Part shown: positions 1 to 9,163 of the stretch, in pieces
Numbering within the stretch: position 1 is the first letter of the stretch
Layout of the letters: each line of letters begins with the position of its first letter
Source of the DNA: Leifsonia sp. Root4
GTDB taxonomy: Bacteria; Actinomycetota; Actinomycetes; Actinomycetales; Microbacteriaceae
Direction of reading: 5' to 3'
DNA length: 64,000 nucleotides
Assembly (NCBI RefSeq): GCF_001425085.1
Contig: NZ_LMDN01000001.1
Span: 270,364-334,363 of the forward strand
Notes under the pieces: model-generated
The model's database searches: none
Seen by the model: the letters and a program-made list of their open reading frames with translations, nothing else
Told to the model about the DNA's origin: nothing
Translations under genes and position numbers: made by a program

Positions 1-2
1 GA

Positions 3-116
3 ATCCTCGACCCGCTTCTCGCAGTCATGCAGGCAATGTCGAAACCGATCATCCCCATGAGTGGGTCGTTGTCACACGCTGTTGAGTTTCCAAATGCCGC
101 ACGAGCACCCGCCTAG
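3..116 (+). CDS. possible 3' end of a gene cut by the window edge
   Basis: A frame open from the left edge runs for 37 codons to TAG at 114-116. The first 18 codons mostly end in G or C, as in neighbouring genes, and would read ILDPLLAVMQAMSKPIIP. The last part is less biased. It could be the tail of a plus-strand gene or chance, and no family can be recognised from so short a piece. The rest of the stretch to 215 holds no convincing gene. Confidence 0.25.
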   Translation: MLDPLLAVMQAMSKPIIPMSGSLSHAVEFPNAARAPA

Positions 117-215
117 ACGAGAACCTCATGCAGCCCTACAGTCTAGAACAGCATCCCAAGGAAATCCATTCCGCCGCCGCGACATTCAGGCGCCGGATCC
201 CGCGAGAGGACCCCC

Positions 216-881
216 GTGCCCACCATCATCACCGTTTCCGGCGAAGCCGAGCTCAAACACTCCCCCGAACGCGCGACGGCACAGCTCTCCGTCGGCTTCG
301 AGGGTCCGGTCCGCGAACGGGTGCTCGCCTCGAGCACGGAGCTGCACGGCGTGGTCAGCGAGCAGCTCGCGGCACTCCTCGCCGCAGACGGTGGCCCTGT
401 GACGGCGTGGAGCACCGAGCAGCTGCGCGTGTGGGGCCAGCGGCCGTGGAGCCAGAACGGAGAGCAGTTGCCCGTCGTCTATCACTCTGCGGCATCCGTC
501 ACCGCGACCTTCACCGATTTCGCCGCGCTCTCTGACTGGCTGGGCGCCGCGTCGCTGCTCGAAGGCGTCACCGTTCACGGCATCGACTGGGCCCTGCACG
601 AGGAGACCAGGAGAGACCTCACTCGCGAGGCACAGCAGCTGGCGGTCGGCGCGGCCCGTGCCAAGGCCGAGAACTTCGCGCAGAGCCTCGGGCTCGGCTC
701 GCTGACGCCGCTCGCGCTCAGCGACCCCGGTCTCTTAGGCGACGAGAACGGACCGATGCCGATGATGGCCGTGGCCGACTCGGTGAGCCTCCGCAGCCGT
801 GGCATGGCAGGGGGCGCGCAGTTCAGCCCGGAAGAGATCGTCGTCACGGCAGCCGTGCACGCCCGCTTCAGCGCGAGCTGA
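216..881 (+). CDS. SIMPL domain protein (DUF541 family)
   Basis: A 221-residue protein starting at GTG with a GAGAGGA ribosome site about seven bases upstream. It opens with the strand typical of SIMPL/DUF541 proteins (ITVSGEAELKHSPERA, residues 4-19) and ends with the matching strand PEEIVVTAAVHARF. No signal peptide or membrane segment is visible, although many family members are exported, so a cytoplasmic place is likely. The family has no settled biochemical role; some members are linked to stress responses. It stands alone and runs convergently into the phosphatase gene 33 bases downstream. Confidence 0.85.
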   Translation: MPTIITVSGEAELKHSPERATAQLSVGFEGPVRERVLASSTELHGVVSEQLAALLAADGGPVTAWSTEQLRVWGQRPWSQNGEQLPVVYHSAASVTATFTDFAALSDWLGAASLLEGVTVHGIDWALHEETRRDLTREAQQLAVGAARAKAENFAQSLGLGSLTPLALSDPGLLGDENGPMPMMAVADSVSLRSRGMAGGAQFSPEEIVVTAAVHARFSAS

Positions 882-914
882 GCCCGGGCTGAGCTCGCGC
901 CGAGGGCCGCCCGG

Positions 915-1655
915 TCAGCCGGCGCTGGGCTCGACGAGCGCCGAGCGCAGCGCCGCCAGATCGCTCAGGCTCATGCCGGAATCCAGCAGGTACTGCGTGA
1001 CAGAGCCGTGCGCGTCTTCGATGAAGCGGATCGCCCCGTCCAGCGCCTCTGGCGGGCTGCCGCCCATCAGCACGCGCAGCTCGGGCGTTGCCTCGACACC
1101 GTGGGAGGCCATCAGCGCCAGCATGCCGTCCAGCCATTCGCCGTCGAGGTTCGTCTGCGAGCGCGCGTAGTCGGCCAGCACCACGGATCGGTCGACGCCG
1201 GCAACGAGCAGCGCGAGCGCCACGACGACGCCGGTGCGGTCCTTGCCCGCCGTGCAGTGCACCAGCACGCCGTTCTCGGTGCTCGCGATCTCGCGGAGTG
1301 CGGTGACGACGACATCCGCGTGCTGGCCGAGGATTTTCTCGTACAGCGCCTCGAGACTCACCCCGGCGACGCCCTGCGACGCTCCGGATCCCTCAAAGAC
1401 GGGCAACCTGACCGACTCGACGTCCAGCCCGGCCAGGTCGTCGGGCATGATCTCGGCTTCGAAGTCATCGCGGAGGTCGATCACGGTGCGCACGCCGAGG
1501 CGCGTCATCTCCGCCTTGCCGGCCGATCCCAGCTTGCTCAGCCCGTCCGAGCGGAAGAGCTTGCCCGAGCGCACGAAACCGTCCGGTGTGGCGTAGCCAC
1601 CCACATCACGAAAATTGAACGTTCCTGGGACGGGAATTCGTGTCTGTGGGTTCAT
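915..1655 (-). CDS. tyrosine/serine protein phosphatase family (Y_phosphatase3)
   Basis: A 246-residue cytoplasmic phosphatase of the PtpB/IphP type. The N-terminal NFRDVGGY motif (residues 14-21) and the P-loop HCTAGKDRTG starting at H133, with nucleophile C134 and R140 of the CX5R signature, define the family. Such enzymes remove phosphate from phosphotyrosine or phosphoinositides; the substrate here is unknown. A GGAG site lies eight bases before the ATG. It begins two bases after the smpB stop, so the two are probably co-transcribed, although no functional tie is obvious. Confidence 0.85.
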   Translation of the reverse strand: MNPQTRIPVPGTFNFRDVGGYATPDGFVRSGKLFRSDGLSKLGSAGKAEMTRLGVRTVIDLRDDFEAEIMPDDLAGLDVESVRLPVFEGSGASQGVAGVSLEALYEKILGQHADVVVTALREIASTENGVLVHCTAGKDRTGVVVALALLVAGVDRSVVLADYARSQTNLDGEWLDGMLALMASHGVEATPELRVLMGGSPPEALDGAIRFIEDAHGSVTQYLLDSGMSLSDLAALRSALVEPSAG

Positions 1656-1657
1656 CG

Positions 1658-2134
1658 TTAGTCTCCGAGGTTCTTCCGGCCCGAGATGGCCCGATCGGCC
1701 TCTCGCTTGTCCTGACGTTCACGCAGCGCCTGACGCTTGTCGTACTCTTTCTTACCCTTCGCGACGGCCAATTCGACCTTGGCGCGGCCGTCCTTGAAGT
1801 AAATCTGCAGCGGAATGAGGGTGTAACCGCCCTCTTTCGTCTTGTGGCTGATCTTGACGATCTCCTGCTTGTGCAGCAGCAGCTTGCGCTTCCGGCGCGG
1901 CGGGTGGTTCGTCCAGGTGCCGCCGACGTACTCGGGGATGTGCACGGCATCGAGCCAGATCTCGCCGCCCTCGATGAACGCGTAGCCATCGACGAGGCTC
2001 GCCCGACCGGCTCGCAGCGACTTGACCTCGGTGCCCGAGAGCACCATGCCGGCCTCATAGCTGTCCTCGATCGTATAGTCGTGGCGGGCCTTGCGATTGG
2101 TGGCCACGACCTTCTCGCCACGTTCCCTGGGCAC
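1658..2134 (-). CDS. smpB: SsrA-binding protein SmpB
   Basis: The 158-residue tmRNA-binding protein that, with SsrA RNA, rescues stalled ribosomes and tags nascent chains for proteolysis. Recognised by [17 protein letters not shown] near the N-terminus, then [11 protein letters not shown] and the basic C-terminal tail ([16 protein letters not shown]) that enters the mRNA channel. The GTG start has an AAGGAG site seven bases upstream. A -10-like TAGACT (minus strand, 2189-2194) suggests its own promoter, about 100 bp after the ABC ATPase gene. No tmRNA gene is visible in this window. Confidence 0.97.
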   Translation of the reverse strand: MPRERGEKVVATNRKARHDYTIEDSYEAGMVLSGTEVKSLRAGRASLVDGYAFIEGGEIWLDAVHIPEYVGGTWTNHPPRRKRKLLLHKQEIVKISHKTKEGGYTLIPLQIYFKDGRAKVELAVAKGKKEYDKRQALRERQDKREADRAISGRKNLGD

Positions 2135-2188
2135 GACGGGCTCCTTCTGTGTTCGTGAGGTGCCACGGCAGGTGCCGGGCAGCCGTTC

Positions 2189-2194
2189 AGTCTA
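2189..2194 (-). promoter_or_regulatory. candidate -10 element for smpB
   Basis: Minus-strand TAGACT about 55 bases before the smpB start, in the 103-bp gap after the upstream ABC gene. There is no clear -35. It would give a leader of about 45 bases carrying the AAGGAG site. Confidence 0.4.
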
Positions 2195-2237
2195 GCGGAT
2201 GCCGCAGCCCCGGCATCCGCGGCTCTTCTGCTTCGGC

Positions 2238-2891
2238 TCAGCCAAGCGTCGATCGGTGGTCTGCTGCATCGATCAATGCCTGCTCCTGGGAGGCCACGAG
2301 GATTGCGGCGCCGTTCGCGCGAAGTCGCAGCAGCAGCGCAATCAGCTCGTCCGCGCCCGCCCGATCCAGATTCGCGGTCGGCTCGTCGAGCACGAGGATC
2401 GGTGGCTCGAGCAACAGCGAACGTACCACCGCCACCCGCGCCCGCTCGCCCGCTGTGAGCTCGGCCGGCCGAAGCGCGGCGAGCTCCGCGACACCGTACT
2501 CGTCGAGGAGATCGAGCGCCCGGGGGCCGAGCGCGGCGGCAGCGCGCCGGGGAACAGCGGGCAGGAGCACGTTTTCGAGCACGCTGAGCTCGTCGATCAG
2601 CGCGGCCTGCTGGTCGACGTAACCGACCAGCCCACCGCGCCTGCTGCTCACCGCGTCGTCGCTCAGGGTGCCGAGCTCTTCTCCGTTCCAGATCACGCTG
2701 CCTGCCGTCGGGCGCAGGAGTCCCGTCGCGACGCGCAGCACGCTCGTCTTGCCCGTTCCGCGCCCGCCGGTCACGCAGTGCATGCGACCGGCCCGCAGCC
2801 CGATGTCGAGGCGGTCGGCGATGACGCTCACGCGATCCGCTCGACCGGTGAAGGCGATCGCGACATCTCTCAGCTCAAGCAGCATCGCCAT
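2238..2891 (-). CDS. ABC transporter ATP-binding protein, degenerate motifs
   Basis: A 217-residue nucleotide-binding domain of the LolD/MacB/FtsE type that should pair with the large permease just upstream (17-base overlap). Walker A is GGRGTGKT (about residues 42-49) and Walker B is ILVLDEPTANLD. The signature is LTAGERARVAV rather than LSGGQ, and the switch His is replaced by Gln (VASQEQ where ATHD is usual). ATP binding should be intact, but hydrolysis may be slow or altered. It is probably in the same transcript as prfB-ftsEX; smpB follows after 103 bp. Confidence 0.9.
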   Translation of the reverse strand: MAMLLELRDVAIAFTGRADRVSVIADRLDIGLRAGRMHCVTGGRGTGKTSVLRVATGLLRPTAGSVIWNGEELGTLSDDAVSSRRGGLVGYVDQQAALIDELSVLENVLLPAVPRRAAAALGPRALDLLDEYGVAELAALRPAELTAGERARVAVVRSLLLEPPILVLDEPTANLDRAGADELIALLLRLRANGAAILVASQEQALIDAADHRSTLG

Positions 2892-5800
2892 CGGTGGGCA
2901 CGGCCTTTCTCATGAGGCGGGATGCGCCGCGCCATGTGGGCAGCGGCACGAGGATCAGCACGGCGACGACGATGCCGGCGGCCAGGGCCGAGCTCACGAT
3001 GGCGTTCTCGGATGTGACGCCGAGCGCCCCGAGCGCAAACCAGAGCAGATAACTGCCGAGCAGCACGCTGGCGAGGGTCACCGCGAGCGATGCTGCGAGC
3101 GTCGCCCGCCGCTGATCCTCGTTCGGCCAACCGGTCGCCGCCAGCACGGCCCGCAGGCGGCGTCCGTCCTGAGCGGACTGCCCACGTGAGCGCACCACGA
3201 GCGCGCCGGCGACACCCGCTCCGCAGAGCGCCAAGAGCAGTTGCGGCACCGCGGCCAGGACCTGGCCACCCACCGGCGCCTGCGCGCCCTGGCCCGAGAT
3301 CTCGGCTATCGCCAGGGCGAAGGCGGCGACCGTCGCCATGGCGGTGAGCACGGCGAGGGCCATCGGGAGCGCGGCGACCGGCCTCCGCCAGGCCCGCTGG
3401 AGGCCCCAGGAGACCGTAGAAATCGGCAGCCTGCGCTGCGCGCGTGTGGCGGATGCCGCGCCTGCCGCGCCCCGACCGCTTGGGTCGTTGCTGTGCGTTG
3501 CGCCGCCGACGATCCGCGCCTCCGGCCGGTACTCCACCGCGTATGACCGCTCCATCGCTTCTGCGCTGATGACACGCACCCCGCTCGGCCGCGTCGCGCG
3601 CACGGTGGCGATCACGCAGATGAGCGCGGCGCCGATGAACCCCGCCGCGACGATCGGTAGGGCAACGGCAGGTTCCGGCGCGGCGACGAGCGCGATCCCG
3701 GCGACGCCCAGGAGGAGGAGCAGCCCGACCAGTTGCTCGCCGGCGAACCAGCGAGCGATGCGGGGCCGGTTCCAGCCCAGCCCCCGCAGTGTGGCTGCAT
3801 CGCGCCGTCGGGCGGGAGTCGCCCCGAACTCGGTGAGTGCGAGAAGCCCGAGAACCGCCAGCAGCACGGTGTTCAGCAACAGCATCGTGCCCGTTCCGAC
3901 CGCGGTGGAGAGCGCAGCAGCGGGCCCGAGCACGGTCCAGCGCTGCTCTACGACGCCGAGCTCGCCGACGCGCTGCTCCCCCGCGGCATCCGTGGTGCCG
4001 AAGGCGTAACCGTCGACGCTCACCTTCACGGACTCGCCGTGGCTGCCGGCGACGATGGTGGCGGTGTAGCCGAGCTCCTCGATGTCGCGGGCGGCGGCCG
4101 CGACGGCGGCAATCCCGGCGCCGTCGTAGCGCTCGGCGCCGGCCACGCGTACCCGGACCGCTTCGACGATCGTGTCGTCCTGCCAGCCTGCCCTGCGGAT
4201 GTCGCCGATGATGCTGGTCTGGGCGCCGAGCAAACCGAACCCGCTGAGCGTCGGGGTGATCGGCGTCGGAGCGACGGGCTCGCCGTCGGCGTCCTCGACG
4301 AGTACGGCGTCGACCGGCTCATATGCACCGAGCGGAATGCCATCGGCGACGGCGGCGATGGCATTCAGCTCGTCCGCGCTGAAGCTTCCAACGGACGCAC
4401 CGGTCTCGAACTCCTCACCGAGAGGGGGCCGCTCGGCAGCGCGCGGCTCGCTGTATGCGGACTCGGCCCCTGGCACACTCGGATCTGCGCGGGTCGAGAG
4501 GCCGGAGCTCCCGCCACTCGGCACGGCGATCGTTCGGAACCCCACTCCGTCGAGCTGCGCCGTGTAGGCGCCATCCGCGCCACGCCGGACGGCATTCGGC
4601 TGGCTCGCGTCGACGAGCACCGCGCCTCCGAATCCGATGTATCCCGCATAGGATTCCCCGCCGTCGCTGGAGGGTAGGGCGCCGGTGCCCGGCCACCACA
4701 CAGGGACGGCCGCGTAGGAGGACGCATCGAGCAGTTCCGGGATGTCCTGCACGACGGTGCCGGCCGGTGTGCCAGCCGAGTCGTTCAGGAGCGGTGTCGA
4801 GAATGCCGGCATCTCGCCGTAGCTATCGGTGCCCGGCAGCGCCATCGGGCCGAAGGACTCGACGCTCAGCTCCGCGCGGAGCGGGGCGGGAGTCGGCTCC
4901 TCGGCGACGAGAACGGGATACATCTCCTGCGCTTCGCCGAAGTAGTCAGCGAGCCGTGCCGGCTCGCCGCGCTCCGTTTTGACACGGAGATACTCCTGGT
5001 AGGCGGGGCCCTGCTCCATCTTCAGACGAAATGCGGCTTCACTCTCGGCCGCCTCCGCCAGTGCTTTGGCGATCGAACCGGTGTTCGCGCTCCCCCAGGC
5101 ACCGAGCTCCTCTGTCGAACGCCCTCGCGCACCGCCCAGCTCCACGAGCGGGTTGAGGAAAGACCCGGCGTCGCCGAGAAGTGCTTGTTCGGCCACCGGG
5201 TCGATGAGCGTCATCCGCTGATCGAGGGCGAAAGCCAGGGGCAGAGACACCGTCACGACACTGCCGTCGCTCTGCCCGCTCGACAAGTCCCCTCCGCTGC
5301 CCAGAACCCACGCAGCGGTGCGGTTCGGCTCGAATCCCCATTCGAACAGCGAGCAGTCGATGGTGACGTCACCGATGTTGCACATCGCGCCCGACTCAGG
5401 GCCGCTCCCGGGGGCGGCGACGTCCAGCGGGGCGTTCGACTGGTCGAGCGCCACCATGTAGCGCTCCTCGCTGAGCAGCCGCTCGCCCAGCCCGTCGTCG
5501 CTCAAGAGGCGCAGCGTCGCCCGGTAGCTCTCGCCCGACGGCGTCAACTGCGCGGGATCGACGGCCGCGGCCAGCTGCATCCGCCAGCCCTGTTGGACCG
5601 GGAGCAGGAGCTGGGCGATCGGCGCTGCCACCTCCACATCGGCCAGCGCGCGCAGCGCCTGCACATCGGCCATCTTCATGGCCGTGCCGGAGCCGCCGAG
5701 AGCGTTCGGTGGCAGCACCGTCGGCCGGGTCGCCCCGGCATCCGCCGCGGTCACCAGGATGTCGTAGAGAGGGCGTGCCGAGGCGTCGACGCTGTGGCGC

Positions 5801-5916
5801 AGCACTGCTGCTGCGCCGCCCTGCACGAGGCAGGCGGCCAGCAGCGTCAGCGCCAACAACCCCACGGCGGCCACCCGCGCTGGTGCACGCAGGAACCGCC
5901 GGAGGGCCGAGGGCAC
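2875..5916 (-). CDS. FtsX/MacB-like ABC transporter permease, large extracytoplasmic domain
   Basis: A 1013-residue membrane protein. One N-terminal transmembrane segment (about 15-35) is followed by some 600 residues rich in Gly, Ala, Ser and acids that should lie outside the cell. A first FtsX-like domain with three membrane segments lies at about 660-770, and a second set at about 870-1000. This is the layout of MacB/LolC-type mechanotransmission permeases rather than channels. The GTG start shares one base with the ftsX stop (TAGTG), so translation is coupled. The substrate is unknown; an envelope or division role is inferred only from its place between ftsX and smpB. Confidence 0.88.
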   Translation of the reverse strand: MPSALRRFLRAPARVAAVGLLALTLLAACLVQGGAAAVLRHSVDASARPLYDILVTAADAGATRPTVLPPNALGGSGTAMKMADVQALRALADVEVAAPIAQLLLPVQQGWRMQLAAAVDPAQLTPSGESYRATLRLLSDDGLGERLLSEERYMVALDQSNAPLDVAAPGSGPESGAMCNIGDVTIDCSLFEWGFEPNRTAAWVLGSGGDLSSGQSDGSVVTVSLPLAFALDQRMTLIDPVAEQALLGDAGSFLNPLVELGGARGRSTEELGAWGSANTGSIAKALAEAAESEAAFRLKMEQGPAYQEYLRVKTERGEPARLADYFGEAQEMYPVLVAEEPTPAPLRAELSVESFGPMALPGTDSYGEMPAFSTPLLNDSAGTPAGTVVQDIPELLDASSYAAVPVWWPGTGALPSSDGGESYAGYIGFGGAVLVDASQPNAVRRGADGAYTAQLDGVGFRTIAVPSGGSSGLSTRADPSVPGAESAYSEPRAAERPPLGEEFETGASVGSFSADELNAIAAVADGIPLGAYEPVDAVLVEDADGEPVAPTPITPTLSGFGLLGAQTSIIGDIRRAGWQDDTIVEAVRVRVAGAERYDGAGIAAVAAAARDIEELGYTATIVAGSHGESVKVSVDGYAFGTTDAAGEQRVGELGVVEQRWTVLGPAAALSTAVGTGTMLLLNTVLLAVLGLLALTEFGATPARRRDAATLRGLGWNRPRIARWFAGEQLVGLLLLLGVAGIALVAAPEPAVALPIVAAGFIGAALICVIATVRATRPSGVRVISAEAMERSYAVEYRPEARIVGGATHSNDPSGRGAAGAASATRAQRRLPISTVSWGLQRAWRRPVAALPMALAVLTAMATVAAFALAIAEISGQGAQAPVGGQVLAAVPQLLLALCGAGVAGALVVRSRGQSAQDGRRLRAVLAATGWPNEDQRRATLAASLAVTLASVLLGSYLLWFALGALGVTSENAIVSSALAAGIVVAVLILVPLPTWRGASRLMRKAVPTDGDAA

Positions 5917-6830
5917 TAGACCTTCAGATACCGGGAAATCGCGAAGTTGGCGGAGAAGGCGGCGAGCACCGCGCCGACGACGAGCAGGATCGGCACGACG
6001 ATGAGTGCATCCTTCACGTCGACGAAGTTGGTGAATTGCAATGTGTCGCCGAGATAGCCCTGCACGAAGAATTGCACGATCGCCACGACCGCTCCGCCGG
6101 CCAGCAGGGATCCGAGCAGGGCGGCGAACACGCCCTCAAGCACGAACGGCGTTTGAATGAACCTGTTCGAGGCGCCAACCAGTCGCATGATGCCGATCTC
6201 CCTGCGCCGTGAGAAGGCGGAGAGGCGGATCGTCGTCGCGATCAGGAGCACGGCGGCGATCAGCATGAGCGCCGCAATGCCGATCGCGGTGTAACTGGCC
6301 GCGTTCAGAACCGAGAATATCTGGTCGAGATAGCGTCGTTGGTCTGTCACCGTCTCGACTCCGGGCATGGAGCCCAGGCTCTCGGAGAGCACCGCCGCGT
6401 TGGACGGGTCGATCAGGTTCACCCAGAAGGTCTGGTTGAGCTGGTCGGCGGTGACATACTCGGTCACCGGGTTGCCCTCGAACTGCTTCTGGAAGTTCGT
6501 GAACGCCTCTTCGTGCGACTCGAAGTAGAACTTGTCGATGAATGGGGCGAGCACATCGGAGTTCAGCTGCGCCTCGACGGCGTCGATCTGTTCCTGCGTG
6601 GCCTCGCCGCCGGCGCACGACTCACCGGGCGAGATGCCGGTGCAGAGGTAGATGGCGACCTGGGCCTTGTCGTACCAGACGCTCTTCATCTGCATGATCT
6701 GCATCTGCATGAGCACGGCAACGCCGACGAATGTCAGCGAGATGAAGGTGACGAGAACGACGGAGACGACCATCGAGGCGTTGCGGCGGAGGCCATTGGC
6801 CGCCTCGCCGAGCACGAGACCGATTCTCAT
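5916..6830 (-). CDS. ftsX: cell division protein FtsX
   Basis: A 304-residue integral membrane partner of FtsE. One N-terminal membrane helix (about 22-45) precedes an extracytoplasmic domain (about 46-180). Three further helices follow, with the cytoplasmic loop [20 protein letters not shown] characteristic of FtsX. In actinobacteria FtsEX activates peptidoglycan hydrolases of the RipC type at the septum. Its ATG overlaps the ftsE stop by four bases, and its own stop overlaps the next permease, so ftsE, ftsX and the extra ABC pair form one translationally coupled run. Confidence 0.96.
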   Translation of the reverse strand: MRIGLVLGEAANGLRRNASMVVSVVLVTFISLTFVGVAVLMQMQIMQMKSVWYDKAQVAIYLCTGISPGESCAGGEATQEQIDAVEAQLNSDVLAPFIDKFYFESHEEAFTNFQKQFEGNPVTEYVTADQLNQTFWVNLIDPSNAAVLSESLGSMPGVETVTDQRRYLDQIFSVLNAASYTAIGIAALMLIAAVLLIATTIRLSAFSRRREIGIMRLVGASNRFIQTPFVLEGVFAALLGSLLAGGAVVAIVQFFVQGYLGDTLQFTNFVDVKDALIVVPILLVVGAVLAAFSANFAISRYLKV

Positions 6831-7900
6831 TTGCTCGGCCCCACTTCCTGCTCGCCCGTAGCGTTCGGGGTGTCGCCTGCGGCGCGCAGGCCGAGCTTCT
6901 CGGCGAGTCCCAACTGTTCGGGAACGTCGTGCTTGGTGACCGGCAGCAGCGGGCGGATCATGTTTCCCGTCTTCGGGGCCGGGTCGGGCGCCGGCGGGGC
7001 AATCGGGGCGGCCTGGGCCGCGGCGGTGACGGCGGCCGCGGCATCCGTCACCTCATCGCTGAACTCCGGCTCGACGTAGAGGGGCTGGGCCATCGTCGCC
7101 GTCGGAACGGGGACAACCGGCGTCGCAGGTGCCGCCGGGGTGACCGAGGTGGTCTGGGCGACTGGCACGGTGTGTGCGGCCTGCGCGGCAGGGGCGACGG
7201 CGAGGATCGGCACGGCGCTCGTGGCGTAGCCGCCGTGGCGCTCGTCGCGGACGATCGTGCCTGCGCTCAGCTCGAGCACACGGCGCTGCATCTGGTCGAC
7301 GATTCCGGCCTCGTGCGTCGCCATCATCACGGTTGTGCCGCCGGCGTTGATGCGCTCGAGCAGCGTCATGATGCCGGCGCTCGTGGTCGGATCGAGGTTA
7401 CCCGTCGGCTCATCGGCGAGGAGGATCTGCGGTTTGTTCACGATGGCGCGGGCGATGGCGACGCGCTGCTGCTCACCACCGGAGAGCTCGTGCGGAAGAC
7501 GCTGCGCCTTGCCGTCGAGGCCGACCATCTTGAGGGTGTCAGGCACCGCTTCCTGGATGTAGCCGCGCGACTTGCCGATCACCTGGAGGGTGAAGGCGAC
7601 GTTGTCGTAGACGGTCTTGTTCGGCAGCAGCCGGAAGTCCTGGAACACGACACCGAGGTTGCGGCGGAAGTAGGGGATCTTGCGGTTCGAGATGGAGCCG
7701 AGGTCTTGGCCCAGCACATGAATGCTGCCTGTGCTCGGCTTCTCTTCCTTCAGAACGAGCCGCAGGCAGCTCGATTTGCCCGAGCCTGAAGCCCCGACGA
7801 GAAAGACGAATTCACCCCGGAGAATCTCAAGGTCGATCGCGTTAAGCGCAGGCCTCGAAGTTCCCGGGTATTGCTTGGTGACGTGGTCGAAGCGAATCAT
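6827..7900 (-). CDS. ftsE: cell division ATP-binding protein FtsE with long C-terminal extension
   Basis: The ABC ATPase that drives FtsX. Walker A GASGSGKS is at 36-43, with [17 protein letters not shown] and the switch MATHE all intact. The catalytic domain ends near residue 225, the usual FtsE length. A further 130 residues rich in Ala, Pro, Thr and Val follow, with a more ordered tail ([18 protein letters not shown]). The extension is not needed for ATPase activity and may tether or regulate. A GGAGAG site precedes the ATG. It lies 49 bases after prfB, on the same strand. Confidence 0.96.
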   Translation of the reverse strand: MIRFDHVTKQYPGTSRPALNAIDLEILRGEFVFLVGASGSGKSSCLRLVLKEEKPSTGSIHVLGQDLGSISNRKIPYFRRNLGVVFQDFRLLPNKTVYDNVAFTLQVIGKSRGYIQEAVPDTLKMVGLDGKAQRLPHELSGGEQQRVAIARAIVNKPQILLADEPTGNLDPTTSAGIMTLLERINAGGTTVMMATHEAGIVDQMQRRVLELSAGTIVRDERHGGYATSAVPILAVAPAAQAAHTVPVAQTTSVTPAAPATPVVPVPTATMAQPLYVEPEFSDEVTDAAAAVTAAAQAAPIAPPAPDPAPKTGNMIRPLLPVTKHDVPEQLGLAEKLGLRAAGDTPNATGEQEVGPSK

Positions 7901-7949
7901 GGCTCTCCGAGCTTAGGCAGCGGTCGGGCGAAAAGGTGCAGCGACGCGC

Positions 7950-9053
7950 CTAGTGGGCGCCCTTGCGCCAGCGGATGCCGGCCGAGATGAAGCCGTCGAG
8001 GTCGCCGTCGAAGACGTTGCTCGGGTTGTTGACCTCGAAGTCCGTGCGGAGGTCCTTGACCATCTGGTACGGCGCGAGCACGTAGCTGCGCATCTGGTCG
8101 CCCCAGCTCGCCGTGATGTTGCCGGCGAACTCCTTCTTGGTGGCCGCCTCCTGCTCGCGCTGCAACAGCATCAGGCGGGACTGCAACACGCGGAGAGCCG
8201 CCGCACGGTTCTGGATCTGGCTCTTCTCGTTCTGGCAGCTCACCACGATTCCCGTGGGGAGGTGGGTGATGCGCACGGCGGAGTCCGTCGTGTTGACCGA
8301 CTGGCCGCCGGGTCCGCTGGAGCGGAAGACGTCGATGCGGATGTCGCTTTCCGGAACGTCGACCGATTCGGCCTGCTCGATCAGCGGCACCACCTCGACG
8401 GCGGCGAAGCTGGTCTGGCGCTTGCCTGCAGCGCCGAACGGCGACATTCGCACGAGGCGGTGAGTCCCGGCCTCGACGCTGAGCGTTCCGAAGGCGTACG
8501 GGGCGTCGATCTCGAAGGTGGTCGACTTGATGCCGGCCTCTTCTGCGTAGCTCGTGTCGAGCACGCGCGTCGGGTACTTGTGCTTCTCGGCCCAGCGCAG
8601 GTACATGCGCATGAGCATCTCGGCGAAGTCGGCGGCATCGACGCCACCGGCGCCGGCGCGAATCGTGACGACGGCCGGGTTCGGGTCGAACTCTCCGTCG
8701 AGCAGGGTCTGCACCTCGAGCTCGCCCATGAGCTTCTGCAGTCCGGCCAGTTCGGTGCGCGCCTCCTGGGCACTGTCTTCGTCACCGGCCTCGTTGGCGA
8801 GCTCGACGAGCACCTCGAGGTCGTCGAGACGACTCGTGATGCTGGCGATCTTGGCGAGCTCCGACTGGCGGTGGCTGAGCGCGCTCGTGACCTTCTGCGC
8901 GTTGTCCGTGTCATCCCAGAGGTCTGGGGCACCAGCGGCCTCACTCAACCGGGCGATGTCGGCCGTGATGGCATCGACGTCGAGCACGGCGCGGATGTCG
9001 CCGAAGGTGGACCGCAGTGCGGCAATCTGGTCGGAAAGATCGAGCTCAATCAT
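7950..9053 (-). CDS. prfB: peptide chain release factor 2
   Basis: The 367-residue RF2, which recognises UGA and UAA. The codon-reading tripeptide SPF is at 204-206 and the catalytic GGQ at 249-251. The frame is continuous from the ATG, so the programmed +1 frameshift of E. coli prfB is absent. A minus-strand TAGGCT lies nine bases before the start, which would leave only a very short leader. It heads the collinear run with ftsE and ftsX, a common actinobacterial order, and is divergent from the MFS gene. Confidence 0.97.
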   Translation of the reverse strand: MIELDLSDQIAALRSTFGDIRAVLDVDAITADIARLSEAAGAPDLWDDTDNAQKVTSALSHRQSELAKIASITSRLDDLEVLVELANEAGDEDSAQEARTELAGLQKLMGELEVQTLLDGEFDPNPAVVTIRAGAGGVDAADFAEMLMRMYLRWAEKHKYPTRVLDTSYAEEAGIKSTTFEIDAPYAFGTLSVEAGTHRLVRMSPFGAAGKRQTSFAAVEVVPLIEQAESVDVPESDIRIDVFRSSGPGGQSVNTTDSAVRITHLPTGIVVSCQNEKSQIQNRAAALRVLQSRLMLLQREQEAATKKEFAGNITASWGDQMRSYVLAPYQMVKDLRTDFEVNNPSNVFDGDLDGFISAGIRWRKGAH

Positions 9054-9150
9054 GTCGGCACCAGCCTACTGGCGATGTCGGTCGTGACCTACCCGAGCCA
9101 CACGGCCGGCGGAGCGGAGCGCATGTCCGATCCGGCCCACCGTGCTGGCG

Positions 9151-9156
9151 TACGAT
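9151..9156 (+). promoter_or_regulatory. -10 element TACGAT, leaderless MFS gene
   Basis: TACGAT ends seven bases before the ATG at 9164, so transcription should start at the start codon. This decides the start against a longer in-frame reading that begins inside prfB. Confidence 0.6.
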
Positions 9157-9163
9157 CGAATCG

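Noticed and set aside
61-599. Other open frames over the SIMPL gene and left edge
   Set aside because: They lack codon bias or a recognisable product and overlap the well-supported SIMPL gene.
7950-9053. Programmed frameshift in prfB
   Set aside because: The RF2 frame is continuous from the ATG and has no early in-frame UGA.
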